Source of the DNA: Lachnospiraceae bacterium
Lineage (GTDB): Bacteria; Bacillota; Clostridia; Lachnospirales; Lachnospiraceae
Direction: 5' to 3'
NCBI GenBank assembly: GCA_015258065.1
Contig: JABZIZ010000003.1
Location: 1-64,000 of the forward strand
Length of the DNA stretch: 64,000 nucleotides
Part shown: one piece after another, positions 42,230 through 50,936 of the stretch
How positions within the stretch are numbered: position 1 is the first letter of the stretch
How the letters are laid out: every line of letters begins with the position of its first letter
The notes under the pieces: model-generated
The model's database searches: none
The model's input: the letters and a program-made list of their open reading frames with translations, nothing else
Told to the model about the DNA's origin: nothing
Position numbers and translations under genes: made by a program

Positions 42230-43252
42230 CTATTCTTCCTGCTGTCTGTAAAAAAACTTCTCTACACGGAAGCATTTGGTCCTTTGGTGAAAGCGGTAAA
42301 GCCCAAAAAAACACCCATCCGGGTCGTAGAGTCGGAACTGCTCCCCCTCCTGATATCGCATCTCTTCTATCGGCTCTTGTGTCTCCCCTATCGGATCATG
42401 CATCTCTCCTATAGGCTCTTGTATCTCTCCCGAGGAAGATTTCGCTTCTTCTGAAATAATGTTCTCAACCGGAATCGGATTTCCGTTTCGCGCCTGTGCC
42501 AAAAAAGATGGGTCGATGATCAGATAATCCCTGTCTCTGAAAATCTGATCCACCGGAACAATTTTATTTTCCAGCGCTCCCTCATCTCTGAGTGTTTCCA
42601 ACTGCGAAAGTGTCAGTGCGTCTTCCAGATGAAAGCTCCCCACTGCGGTTCTGGTCAGATGGGCCATTGCACCGCCACACCCCAGATAAAGGCCAATATC
42701 ATGACAGAGCGTTCGGATATAGGTTCCCTTGGAGCATTTCACCTCCATCGTAAACTCATGGCGATCCTCCAATTGAGAAGCATCCAGTAGAGAAATCGAA
42801 AAAATCGTTACTTTCCTGCTCCTTCGCTCCACTTCCATACCGGCACGCGCCAGTTCATACAGTTTTTTTCCTCCCACTTTCAGAGCGGAATACATGGGAG
42901 GAATCTGGTCATACTCCCCCTGAAACGTAAAGATCGCTTTCTTCAGTTCCTCTTCCGAAACCGCTCTTTCATCTCTGGCGATCACTCTGCCGCTTAAATC
43001 TTGCGTATCCGTGGTGATTCCCAACCTGCAAACAGCTATATATTCTTTGGTGTGCTCCGTCAGCAGTTCTACCGCCCTGGTTCCGCTGCCAAGACAAACC
43101 ACCAACACCCCTATGGCATCCGGATCCAACGTTCCGGTATGTCCAATGCGGCGCTGTTTGCAAATCCCGCGGAGTTTGGCTACCACATCATTAGAGGTAA
43201 AACCCGCCTCTTTATATACATTCAGAAGACCATTATACCGATCGATCGGCAT
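42230..43252 (-). CDS. truB: tRNA pseudouridine-55 synthase with repeat insert
   Basis: Converts U55 of the tRNA T-loop to pseudouridine. 340 residues, longer than the usual 290-310. The catalytic Asp is in GHTGTLDPDAIGVLVVCLG, YDQIPPMYSALKVGG and TYIRTLCHDIG follow. Before the end of the C-terminal domain is a linker with seven-residue repeats (QEPIGEM-, HDPIGET-, QEPIEEM-like; about residues 285-310), encoded by 21-bp DNA repeats, which accounts for most of the extra length. ATG 43252 has GAGGAAAG upstream. It follows nrnA by 8 bases. Confidence 0.95.
   Translation of the reverse strand: MPIDRYNGLLNVYKEAGFTSNDVVAKLRGICKQRRIGHTGTLDPDAIGVLVVCLGSGTRAVELLTEHTKEYIAVCRLGITTDTQDLSGRVIARDERAVSEEELKKAIFTFQGEYDQIPPMYSALKVGGKKLYELARAGMEVERRSRKVTIFSISLLDASQLEDRHEFTMEVKCSKGTYIRTLCHDIGLYLGCGGAMAHLTRTAVGSFHLEDALTLSQLETLRDEGALENKIVPVDQIFRDRDYLIIDPSFLAQARNGNPIPVENIISEEAKSSSGEIQEPIGEMHDPIGETQEPIEEMRYQEGEQFRLYDPDGCFFGLYRFHQRTKCFRVEKFFYRQQEE
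42354..42430 (-). repeat. 21-bp tandem repeat in truB
   Basis: Three to four imperfect copies of a 21-bp unit (core TATCGGCTCTTG on the + strand) encode EPIGE-type heptapeptides in the C-terminal region of TruB. The unit is a multiple of three, so copies keep the frame. Confidence 0.85.
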
Positions 43253-43260
43253 TTCTTTCC

Positions 43261-44226
43261 TCACATCGATGTCTTTTTTGCATTCAACTGTTCTTCCACA
43301 TAACGGGACAGATTATTTATGACATCATAGCGCGTGCCGCCAAGGGTACAGCCTGCAGCGCGTGCATGCCCTCCTCCACCGAAAACAGCGGCGATTTTGG
43401 CTACATCCACCGCTCCCCTGGACCTTAATGATACACGAAAGACCTGTGTTTTAATCTCATACATGAAGATCGTACACTCCACTCCCGCTGTCAAATGGAG
43501 CTGAGATACAATTCCATCCGTATCCGACGGTTTTGCATGATAAAAATCCATGATTCGCTTCGTCAGACAGGACGCGATGCAACGATCGTCCATGAATAAG
43601 ATGCTTTCGATCAGCGCTCTGCCCAGGAGAAGGTTCTGCAACCAGGTCTTTTCATAAAAAACATGATCAATCAGCTCATTATGATCGAAATCAAAGCGTA
43701 AAAGTTCACCCGCTTTTCTCATTGTCTCCGGGGAAGTATTGGAATATTTAAATACACCCGTATCCGTGACAATCCCCATATAGAGTGCCATTGCAATTCC
43801 TGTATCATATTTTTGAGAATCTGTCAGATCAAAAATCAATTCCGATGTTGAACTGGCGTCCGGCACGATATAATTGATTTTTCCTGTACCGGGATTGGAA
43901 ATATGATGGTCAATATTGACCGTTTTCTTCGCATTTTGAAAAAGTTCTCTGGCTTCTCCCAATCGTTCCTCTCCGCAGTCCAGTGCAAAGAACAAATCGA
44001 GCGGTTCCTCCTCTGCAGGAAAAACCGATCGAATTTCTTCCGTATGCGGTATGATTTTATATTCTTCCGGAATCTCTTCCAGAAAAACGGTGGCATGGAT
44101 ATCCGGATAATTTTTTTTCAGATAAAGATAAAGCCCCATGCAGGATCCCACGCAGTCTCCATCCGGACGAATGTGCCCGCTAATCCCGATTGTTTTAACA
44201 CCTGAAAGCCATTCCTCAATCTTCAT
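43261..44226 (-). CDS. nrnA: NanoRNase/pAp phosphatase NrnA (DHH/DHHA1)
   Basis: DHH-family phosphoesterase of 321 residues degrading 2-5 nt RNAs and 3'-phosphoadenosine 5'-phosphate, a substitute for Orn in Firmicutes. HIRPDGDCVGSC near the N-terminus (His-Asp metal site), VNIDHHISNPGTG with the DHH triad, and the C-terminal DHHA1 glycine motif GGGGHARAAG are intact. Length is typical. It overlaps the rbfA stop by 11 bases and is followed by truB, the standard order rbfA-nrnA-truB-ribF. Confidence 0.96.
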   Translation of the reverse strand: MKIEEWLSGVKTIGISGHIRPDGDCVGSCMGLYLYLKKNYPDIHATVFLEEIPEEYKIIPHTEEIRSVFPAEEEPLDLFFALDCGEERLGEARELFQNAKKTVNIDHHISNPGTGKINYIVPDASSTSELIFDLTDSQKYDTGIAMALYMGIVTDTGVFKYSNTSPETMRKAGELLRFDFDHNELIDHVFYEKTWLQNLLLGRALIESILFMDDRCIASCLTKRIMDFYHAKPSDTDGIVSQLHLTAGVECTIFMYEIKTQVFRVSLRSRGAVDVAKIAAVFGGGGHARAAGCTLGGTRYDVINNLSRYVEEQLNAKKTSM

Positions 44227-44713
44227 CCCAGCCGTTTTCCTCCTGAGTTTCCTTTAGGCCCTCTTTTCGCCTATCCTCTTCAGGGATTTCGTCCCGGTTT
44301 TCCATCTTGTCATCTTCCCGGTCCTCGTCCCGGTCTTCGCCCCGCATCCTTCTTGCCTCTTCATCTTTTTCCATGACTTCATCAATCCGTTTCGACATGC
44401 GAATGGCATATTCGACGGATGCATCCATGATAAAGCGCAGTTCCGGAGTGTTCCGCAGATTTAACTCCCGTGCCAGGGTGGATCGGATGTACCCGCTTGC
44501 GCTTTTTAAGCCTTCCATTGTACTTTTTCGATCCTCTTCTTCGCCCAGTACCGAAACCCAAACCTTACAGGTTTTCAGATCCGGCGCCACAACGACCTCC
44601 ATAACGGAGGTCATCGGGGAAATTCGCGGATCTTTACTGAATCGAATGGCTTCCGAAATGACTTTTTTTACCTCGGAATTGATTCGAATATTTTTATATC
44701 TGTTTTTTTTCAT
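44216..44713 (-). CDS. rbfA: Ribosome-binding factor A with acidic tail
   Basis: Late 16S maturation factor with a KH-like domain. Core residues 1-115 show RINSEVKKVISEAIRF, VMEVVVAPDLKTCKVWVSV and LNLRNTPELRFIMDASVEYAIRM. The tail (about 120-165) is strongly charged, containing short RDED/REDD repeats and ending in EENGWDED, so the protein is 165 residues against about 120-130 for most members. The tail is encoded in part by 12-bp repeats near 44315-44340. It directly follows infB. Confidence 0.95.
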   Translation of the reverse strand: MKKNRYKNIRINSEVKKVISEAIRFSKDPRISPMTSVMEVVVAPDLKTCKVWVSVLGEEEDRKSTMEGLKSASGYIRSTLARELNLRNTPELRFIMDASVEYAIRMSKRIDEVMEKDEEARRMRGEDRDEDREDDKMENRDEIPEEDRRKEGLKETQEENGWDED

Positions 44714-44734
44714 TCTGATTCTGCCCTGAGATCC

Positions 44735-47551
44735 CTATTTTCGTGGCACTTCCACCATCACATAGGCTTCTACTACATCGCCGACCTGCATCTGATCAAA
44801 GCCATCAAATACAAGACCGCATTCAAAACCTTCTTTCACTTCTTTTGCATCGTCCTTAAACCGTTTCAAAGACTTTAATTCTCCCTCGAAGATCAGTTCT
44901 TCTGCACGCCTGATACGCACCTTGCAGCCACGTTCGAGCTTGCCATCCAGAACAAAGGAGCCGGCAATATTGCCGATGGCGCTGGCCTTAAAAATCTGTC
45001 TCACTTCCGCATGACCAATCACCTTTTCTTCGTAGATCGGCGCAAGCATTCCTTTCATGGCTGCTTCCACATCATCAATGGCCTGATAAATCACACGGTA
45101 AATTTTAATTTCCACGCCTTCATGCTCTGCAATGGATTTGGCCATTGCATCCGGTTTTACGTCAAAACCGATAATAATGGCATTAGAGGTAGCCGCAAGA
45201 GATACGTCAGATTCATTGATGGCACCGACACCGGAATGAATCACCTTCACCACCACTTCTTCTCCCGACAGCTTCAGGAGACTGCTGCGAAGTGCCTCTA
45301 CGCTTCCCTGCACATCCGCTTTCAGGATGATATTCAGTTCCTTCAGCTTGCCTTCTTCAATCTTGGAATAGAGATCATCTAACGACATGCGGGCCTTGGT
45401 CTCTTCGATCAGGTCGCTCTTATGCTGATTCGAATAGGTCTGCGCATATTGTTTGGCTTCCCGATCGCTCTCATGCCCGACCAGAATCTCGCCGGCAAAG
45501 GGCACGTCGGATAGACCCAGGATTTCGACGGGCATGGAAGGAGTCGCTTCCTTTACGCGTTTTCCCTTGTCATTCACCATGGCTCGTACACGGCCATAGT
45601 TGGCACCTGCGGAAATGAAATCCCCTACATGCAGGGTCCCTTTCTGAATCAGGACATTGGCAACCGGTCCTTTCCCCTTGTCCAGCTCCGCCTCCAGCAC
45701 AAGCCCTCTGGCCTGCCTGTGCGGATTCGCTTTCAGCTCCATAATATCCGCTGTCAGAAGAATGGTTTCCAGAAGAGTTTCCAGTCCCTCTCCTGTCTTG
45801 GCAGAAACCGGCACAAATTCTGTCGATCCGCCCCAGTCGGTGGCAATCAAACCCTGTTCGGTTAGTTCCTGTTTAACCCGATCCACGTTGGCACTCGGTT
45901 TATCAATTTTATTCACGGCTACAATGATCTCTACCCCCGCAGCCTTGGCGTGATTGATAGCCTCGATGGTCTGTGGCATGACCCCATCATCTGCCGCCAC
46001 CACCAGTACCGCAATATCCGTAGAATTGGCTCCGCGCATTCTCATGGCAGTAAATGCTTCATGTCCCGGCGTATCCAGGAAGGTAATGCATCTGTCTTTG
46101 ATATTGACAGAATAGGCGCCAATCTTCTGTGTGATTCCGCCTGCCTCTTTTCCGATGACGTCTGTCTTGCGGATCGCATCTAAGAGGGATGTTTTGCCGT
46201 GGTCGACATGTCCCATCACAACCACAACCGGAGGGCGCTTTTCCAGCGTGGATTCCTCATCCTCATCCTCTTTCAACAACTCCTCAATCACATCCACCGG
46301 CTCTTCCTTCTCACAGATAATATCGTAGTCAATGGCAATATTTTCTGCTTCCTCATAAGAGAGCTCGGAATTCACCGTCATGATCTGCCCCGCCAAAAAC
46401 AGCTTTTTGATAATTGCGGAAGGCTGGATATGCATCTTATCTGCAAATTCCTTGATTGTGAGCTTATCCGGAACGGAAATTACTTTAATCTGTTCCTTCG
46501 GCTCTTCTGTCTTCTCCACCTCCGGTTTAATGAAACGTCCGGCTTTCTTACTTCTGGACATCTGTTCTTCACCCTGATACAGATTTACCAGGTTCTTCGT
46601 TCCCTTGCGCTCCTTTTCCTGGGTTGGTCTGCGCTTTTCATTTTCTCCACGCCTGTTTTCAAAACCGCGCTCCGATTTTGCGTGGTGATCTCCCTTCGCG
46701 TTTTTCCCGTTTGCCTGTTTTGCAGGAGCATTATCTCTTGGTGCATCCAAACGCGGATTTTTACCGGCGCCCGAGCGGGATCCCTCTTTCTGGTTCCTTC
46801 CCTGAGCATCTTTCTGGCCTCTCCCCTGAGAATCTTTTGCCCCCGGCACTGCGCCACTCTTTCCATTTCTTTCGGAAAAAGGTTTGTTGTTCTTCTTTGG
46901 CTGACTCTGCTCGCGACCCTCCGGTGATGCTCCGTTTTTTACTTTTTCCACCACTTCCACATTGTTCTGTGTGGGAGAAAGCGGCATTTCGTTCTGATTC
47001 TGTTCCGAGTTCTTGATGGTTGACTTGGGAGCCGGAGAGAGCGGTTTCCGCAGAGAATTCCCGTACTCTTCCAGTTGTTTTGGCTTTGTTAAGGGTTTGA
47101 TCGGACGATAGGCATTCTGCGATACGGCAAAGCCGCTTTTGCCAGCCGTCCCCCTTTTCTTTCCATTCTCCGTCTGTTGCGTAGGATGTGCTCCTCCGAA
47201 CTTGGAATTATTTGGATTGGAAACAAAAATAATCTTCTTTTTCTTTTTCTGGGGAGCCGTAGCGTTCTCCTTGGCCCCGGAAGGAGTAGCCACCTTCTCC
47301 GGCTGAACCTCTTTTTCCTTTTTTTGCTCCATCAGTTCTTCTTTATGATCCTGCTTTGTCTTCACGGAACCTTCTTTCTCACGCCTTGATGGGGAGGTAA
47401 CAAATCTTTTTCTTGCTCTCTCAGCATCCACTTCTTCAATGGAACTATTGGAACGTTTTGCTTCGATCCCGCTTTCCTGTAAAAAAGCAATCAGCTCCTT
47501 GGATTCGCAACCGAGTTCCGCTGCAAGTTCTGATACTTTTATTTTGGCCAT
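44735..47551 (-). CDS. infB: Translation initiation factor IF-2
   Basis: Delivers initiator tRNA to the 30S subunit; 938 residues. N-terminal IF2_N module (VSELAAELGCESKELIAFLQ), a long charged linker rich in Asn, Lys, Gly, Arg and Glu (about 60-345), a second IF2_N module (LTIKEFADKMHIQPSAIIKKLF), then GTPase domain with GHVDHGKT (about 447-454), DTPGHEAF, NKID, and domains II-IV. The linker shows no perfect DNA repeat. It follows ylxQ and precedes rbfA, the standard order. Confidence 0.98.
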   Translation of the reverse strand: MAKIKVSELAAELGCESKELIAFLQESGIEAKRSNSSIEEVDAERARKRFVTSPSRREKEGSVKTKQDHKEELMEQKKEKEVQPEKVATPSGAKENATAPQKKKKKIIFVSNPNNSKFGGAHPTQQTENGKKRGTAGKSGFAVSQNAYRPIKPLTKPKQLEEYGNSLRKPLSPAPKSTIKNSEQNQNEMPLSPTQNNVEVVEKVKNGASPEGREQSQPKKNNKPFSERNGKSGAVPGAKDSQGRGQKDAQGRNQKEGSRSGAGKNPRLDAPRDNAPAKQANGKNAKGDHHAKSERGFENRRGENEKRRPTQEKERKGTKNLVNLYQGEEQMSRSKKAGRFIKPEVEKTEEPKEQIKVISVPDKLTIKEFADKMHIQPSAIIKKLFLAGQIMTVNSELSYEEAENIAIDYDIICEKEEPVDVIEELLKEDEDEESTLEKRPPVVVVMGHVDHGKTSLLDAIRKTDVIGKEAGGITQKIGAYSVNIKDRCITFLDTPGHEAFTAMRMRGANSTDIAVLVVAADDGVMPQTIEAINHAKAAGVEIIVAVNKIDKPSANVDRVKQELTEQGLIATDWGGSTEFVPVSAKTGEGLETLLETILLTADIMELKANPHRQARGLVLEAELDKGKGPVANVLIQKGTLHVGDFISAGANYGRVRAMVNDKGKRVKEATPSMPVEILGLSDVPFAGEILVGHESDREAKQYAQTYSNQHKSDLIEETKARMSLDDLYSKIEEGKLKELNIILKADVQGSVEALRSSLLKLSGEEVVVKVIHSGVGAINESDVSLAATSNAIIIGFDVKPDAMAKSIAEHEGVEIKIYRVIYQAIDDVEAAMKGMLAPIYEEKVIGHAEVRQIFKASAIGNIAGSFVLDGKLERGCKVRIRRAEELIFEGELKSLKRFKDDAKEVKEGFECGLVFDGFDQMQVGDVVEAYVMVEVPRK

Positions 47552-47560
47552 TGTTCCTCC

Positions 47561-47887
47561 TTATCGGTCTGCTCTGCCGTTTTCCTGCTCATTTGCGATC
47601 TTGTACAATGCATCCGCCAACCCCTTGTCCGTGACTGCGACTGACGATCGTGGCGTGTGACCGATCGCTTTTCCCATCGCATCTTTTTCTCCATACAAAA
47701 TAAAACGCGCCTGAGAAAAATTACATTTATTTTGAAACAGCCTCTTCGTTCGATCGCTTGCATCCCTGCTGACCAGCACCAAATGTGCTTTTTGGTGCCT
47801 GAGACTGTCTAACACTCCCGTTTCCCCGGAAACGAGATTTCCGGATTTCTGGCAGATACCCAAAAATGAATAAAATCGATTATTCAT
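47561..47887 (-). CDS. ylxQ: L7Ae/L30e family ribosomal protein-like (YlxQ)
   Basis: RNA-binding protein of 108 residues with the L7Ae/L30e/S12e/Gadd45 fold; kink-turn binding is known for the family. Start FYSFLGICQKSGNLVSGETGVLDSL and LVLVSRDASDRTKRLFQNKC are the conserved parts. It overlaps the rnpM gene by 8 bases, and infB starts 9 bases after its stop. The family is always in this place between nusA and infB in Firmicutes. Confidence 0.93.
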   Translation of the reverse strand: MNNRFYSFLGICQKSGNLVSGETGVLDSLRHQKAHLVLVSRDASDRTKRLFQNKCNFSQARFILYGEKDAMGKAIGHTPRSSVAVTDKGLADALYKIANEQENGRADR

Positions 47888-48167
47888 TCCGTATCTGCTC
47901 CAAAAGTGAATGCAACGTTTCCTCGTCCACCTTCATGCGAAACGACCGCTCCAGTCCCCTGTTCTTGGCTGCTTTTCTCAGGCACTCTTCCTTATGACAA
48001 AGATAAGCACCTCTGCCATTTTTCTTGCCGGTCACATCCATTTCCAGCGTACCCTCCGGAGTATGCACAATCCTGAGCATCTCCTTCTTTGGCTTCTTGG
48101 TTCTGCATCCGATACAGGTCCGAAACGGAATTTTTTTATTGGGAAACCCACCCTGTTTGTCTGGCAT
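47880..48167 (-). CDS. rnpM: RnpM (YlxR), RNA-binding modulator of RNase P
   Basis: A 95-residue YlxR-family protein with the hallmark RTCIGCRTKKPKKEMLRI and GRGAYLCHKEECLRKA. B. subtilis YlxR has been reported to bind RNase P RNA. The family shows a CIGC motif and a conserved basic face for nucleic acid binding. ATG at 48167 lies 6 bases after the nusA stop; the TTG one codon upstream is less likely. It is followed by ylxQ with an 8-base overlap. Confidence 0.95.
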   Translation of the reverse strand: MPDKQGGFPNKKIPFRTCIGCRTKKPKKEMLRIVHTPEGTLEMDVTGKKNGRGAYLCHKEECLRKAAKNRGLERSFRMKVDEETLHSLLEQIRNE

Positions 48168-48173
48168 CAAAAT

Positions 48174-49355
48174 TTATGACTCCGTCTCTTCCGCTTCGCC
48201 TTCCTCACTTCCAGGCTCCTCCATCTCATCCGGAGACTCCGGCAAATCCTCCAGGTATTCTCCGTCATCCAGGTCTTCATCCATATAATCTTCATAACGG
48301 AAGCCGGGCGCATCCTTCGCCTGCGTTTCCGACTTAATATCAATCTTATAGCCGGTCAGTCTTGCAGCTAAACGCGCATTCTGTCCCTCCTTGCCGATGG
48401 CAAGAGAAAGCTGATAATCGGGTACGACTACCTTGGCTGTCTTTTCATCCGGATCGGCAAACACGGCTACAATCTTGGCAGGAGAGAGGGCATTTTGAAT
48501 CAGGTTCCCCGGATTCTCATCCCAAGCGATAATGTCTATCTTTTCTCCATGCAATTCATCGACGATCAAATTGACACGGCTACCATTCACACCGACACAG
48601 GCACCCACAGGGTCTACATTCTCGTTATTGCTGGAAACGGCGATTTTGGTTCGACTGCCGGCCTCCCTGGCAATGCTTTTGATCTCCACCGTACCATCCT
48701 TGATCTCTGTCACTTCCTGTTCAAAGAGACGTTTTACCAAATCCGGATGGGTCCGTGACACCAGGATGCGAGGCCCCTTATTGCCGTTACGCACCTCCAG
48801 AATATACACTTTAATACGGTCATTCGGGCGGTATGCCTCCCCCTTGATTTGTTCGTTTTCATTAAGAAGGGCATCCGCTCTGCCGAGGTTGATGCTGACA
48901 TTGCGTCCGAGATAGCGCTGCACCACGCCGGTTGCAATGTCATGCTCTTTATCAAAATATTCTTTGCATACAGCAGAACGCTCTTCTTCTCTGATCTTTT
49001 GCAAAATCACATTCTTGGCATTTTGCGTTGCAATCCTGCCGAAGTTTTTGGAATCCAGCTCCGCCCTCACGGTATCTCCGGGCGCCACATCCAACTGGAA
49101 TTCTCTGGCGTCGTCGATCCAAATTTCCGTCATCGGATCCAGCACTTCTTCCTTGGTGGCCACAACCGTTTTATTGGCATAGACATGGAAATCGCAGGTC
49201 TCTCTGTCCATCTCCACCGACACATTGTCAGCCTTTCCGAAGCTGTTCCTGCAAGCGGTCAGAAGCGAGTTCTCAATTGCTCCGAAAAGAGATTCCTTGC
49301 TGATATTCTTTTCTTTTTCGAGAATATCCAGTGCTTCCATCAGTTCTCTACTCAT
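48174..49355 (-). CDS. nusA: Transcription termination/antitermination factor NusA
   Basis: RNA-polymerase-binding factor of 393 residues. N-terminal RNAP-binding domain (about 1-125), S1 domain (about 130-205, ATGVVQRYLGRNVSINLG), then KH1 and KH2 (about 225-350, with GACVGVNGSRVNLIVDELHGEKID and LAIGKEGQNARLAARLTGYKIDI). An acidic tail of about 45 residues (DEDLDDGEYLEDLPESPDEME) follows. Enterobacterial acidic AR repeats are absent, as in other Firmicutes. It follows rimP by 24 bp. Confidence 0.97.
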   Translation of the reverse strand: MSRELMEALDILEKEKNISKESLFGAIENSLLTACRNSFGKADNVSVEMDRETCDFHVYANKTVVATKEEVLDPMTEIWIDDAREFQLDVAPGDTVRAELDSKNFGRIATQNAKNVILQKIREEERSAVCKEYFDKEHDIATGVVQRYLGRNVSINLGRADALLNENEQIKGEAYRPNDRIKVYILEVRNGNKGPRILVSRTHPDLVKRLFEQEVTEIKDGTVEIKSIAREAGSRTKIAVSSNNENVDPVGACVGVNGSRVNLIVDELHGEKIDIIAWDENPGNLIQNALSPAKIVAVFADPDEKTAKVVVPDYQLSLAIGKEGQNARLAARLTGYKIDIKSETQAKDAPGFRYEDYMDEDLDDGEYLEDLPESPDEMEEPGSEEGEAEETES

Positions 49356-49379
49356 TTTCTGTATCCTCCAGATTATTGA

Positions 49380-49841
49380 TCAAAAATCGAGTGCCAACTT
49401 CAGAAGAGCCACATTTTTTCTTTCTAAACGTATCTCTCCCGCATCTGTCTGAATCAAGTAACAGTCACGATCAAAAGAAGTTAAAATTCCACTAAACTCT
49501 TTCTGCTGGTTAACCGGCAGAAACAACTTTCCCTCCACCTGTTTGCCGATGCTCTGTGAAAGATGTCTGTCCCTGGTCAGTCTCCTGCCAAGACCGGGCG
49601 AGCCGACCTCCAGCGTATAAGGTTCTCCGACAAAGTCCACTTCATCCAGGGCCTTGGAAAGAGCACGGTTGACCGCTACACAGTCGTCAATGGTTACGCC
49701 CCCCTCTTTATCAATGTAACAGCGAAGGTAGGCTTCTCCCGCTTCCTTCACATATTCCACATCATAAATGTTGACCCCGTTTGCCTCTGCAATCGGAATG
49801 AGTAGCGCTTCTGTCTGCTCTTCGATCTGTTTTCGTCCCAT
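49380..49841 (-). CDS. rimP: Ribosome maturation factor RimP
   Basis: Assists 30S subunit assembly; 153 residues. N-terminal alpha/beta domain with VNIYDVEYVKEAGEAYLRCYIDKEGGVTIDDCVAVNRAL, followed by VGEPYTLEVGSPGLGRRLTRDRHL, the family signature GLGRRL region, and a C-terminal SH3-like barrel. Length is typical. First gene of the rimP-nusA-rnpM-ylxQ-infB operon, with a predicted sigma-A promoter about 80 bases upstream and a hairpin in its leader. Confidence 0.96.
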   Translation of the reverse strand: MGRKQIEEQTEALLIPIAEANGVNIYDVEYVKEAGEAYLRCYIDKEGGVTIDDCVAVNRALSKALDEVDFVGEPYTLEVGSPGLGRRLTRDRHLSQSIGKQVEGKLFLPVNQQKEFSGILTSFDRDCYLIQTDAGEIRLERKNVALLKLALDF

Positions 49842-49875
49842 GCGGAAACTCCTGTTTTTCTTCCGTTACACAAGG

Positions 49876-49901
49876 AAAGTGGGCTCCTGCAAGCCCACTT
49901 T
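49876..49901. other. Hairpin in the rimP leader / after metQ
   Basis: A 10-bp inverted repeat (AAAGTGGGCT / AGCCCACTTT) with a short loop about 15 bases downstream of the predicted rimP start site, on its transcribed side. Without a long T-run it is not a clear terminator. It may also end metQ transcripts. Confidence 0.6.
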
Positions 49902-49916
49902 CATCAGTACTTTCCC

Positions 49917-49945
49917 AATTTAACACGCAAAGCCCCTATCGTCAA
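49917..49945 (-). promoter_or_regulatory. Sigma-A promoter for rimP-nusA operon
   Basis: Minus-strand TTGACG (49940-49945), 17-bp spacer, TAAATT (49917-49922). It lies between the metQ stop and rimP, and would start the rimP-nusA-infB operon. Confidence 0.65.
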
Positions 49946-49960
49946 GGGTTTTTGCAGATT

Positions 49961-50896
49961 TTACTGCTCTCCTTCATACGGAACGACGGCGCCCTGGAAG
50001 GTGTCATTGATATATTTTACAATTTCAGGGGAGTGCAGAACTTCACAAAGAGCCTGGATTTTCGGCTCCGATTCATTGCCTTCCTTCACCGCAATTACAT
50101 TCACATACTGCTGAATGGCATCTCCGTCTGCAGACTCGGAAGCAAGCGCATCCTTCTTGACATTTAAACCTGCTTCCAAAGCATAATTGCAGTTGACTAC
50201 ACCGTAAGCCACACTGGGAAGCTGTTTGGTAACCTGCTCCGCCGCTACCTCCACCAGCTTTAAGTGATGAGGATTTTCCTTTACATCATTGACGGTTGCA
50301 GTGATTCCCGCACCGTCAGCCAGTTTAATCAAACCTTCCTGTTGAAGTAGAAGCAGGGCTCTTGCTTCGTTGGTCGTATCGTTGGGAATCGCAATGGCAT
50401 CTCCATCCGCAATGTCCTTCAGGTCTTTTTTGGTTCCCGCATAAATGCCGATCGGCTCGTAGTGAATCTTTCCGTTTTTGGCGATCGCAATATGGGTTCC
50501 CTTCTCTTTGTTAAAAGAATTCAGGTAATTGACATGCTGGAAATAGTTCGCATCGAAGTCGCCGGACTCCACCACATTGTTCGGCTGAATATAATCATCA
50601 AAAACCTTGACTTCCAGTTTATACCCTTTCTTTTCCAGGATTTTCGCTGCCTGATCCAAGATTTCTGCATGAGGGGTTTCACTTGCGGCAATCTTGATGA
50701 CATTATCTCCGTCTGCAGGTGCTGCAGCTTCCTTCGAAGCGTCCGTGGAAGCGACCGCCGAAGAAGCCTCTGTTGCAGCTGCTCCTTGGGATGAGGCAGT
50801 AGAAGTATCACTGGAAGCTTCCTTCGAACCGCATCCTGCAAGGCCCAGGGTCAGCAGAGATGATAATAAAATGGCTGATACAATTTTCTTTTTCAT
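49961..50896 (-). CDS. metQ: Methionine ABC transporter substrate-binding lipoprotein
   Basis: NlpA/MetQ-type lipoprotein of 311 residues that captures D/L-methionine outside the membrane. Signal peptide with lipobox LGLAGC (Cys about residue 22), a serine-, threonine- and alanine-rich linker, then the binding domain: VVESGDFDANYFQHVNYLN and AIPNDTTNEARALLLLQQEGLIKL are family hallmarks. ATG 50896 has AGGAGG upstream, which rejects the longer open frame. It follows metI by 40 bp in the metNIQ operon. Confidence 0.95.
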   Translation of the reverse strand: MKKKIVSAILLSSLLTLGLAGCGSKEASSDTSTASSQGAAATEASSAVASTDASKEAAAPADGDNVIKIAASETPHAEILDQAAKILEKKGYKLEVKVFDDYIQPNNVVESGDFDANYFQHVNYLNSFNKEKGTHIAIAKNGKIHYEPIGIYAGTKKDLKDIADGDAIAIPNDTTNEARALLLLQQEGLIKLADGAGITATVNDVKENPHHLKLVEVAAEQVTKQLPSVAYGVVNCNYALEAGLNVKKDALASESADGDAIQQYVNVIAVKEGNESEPKIQALCEVLHSPEIVKYINDTFQGAVVPYEGEQ

Positions 50897-50936
50897 AATA
50901 TATTCCTCCTTGTATTGTCTATCATCAACGGGTCTC

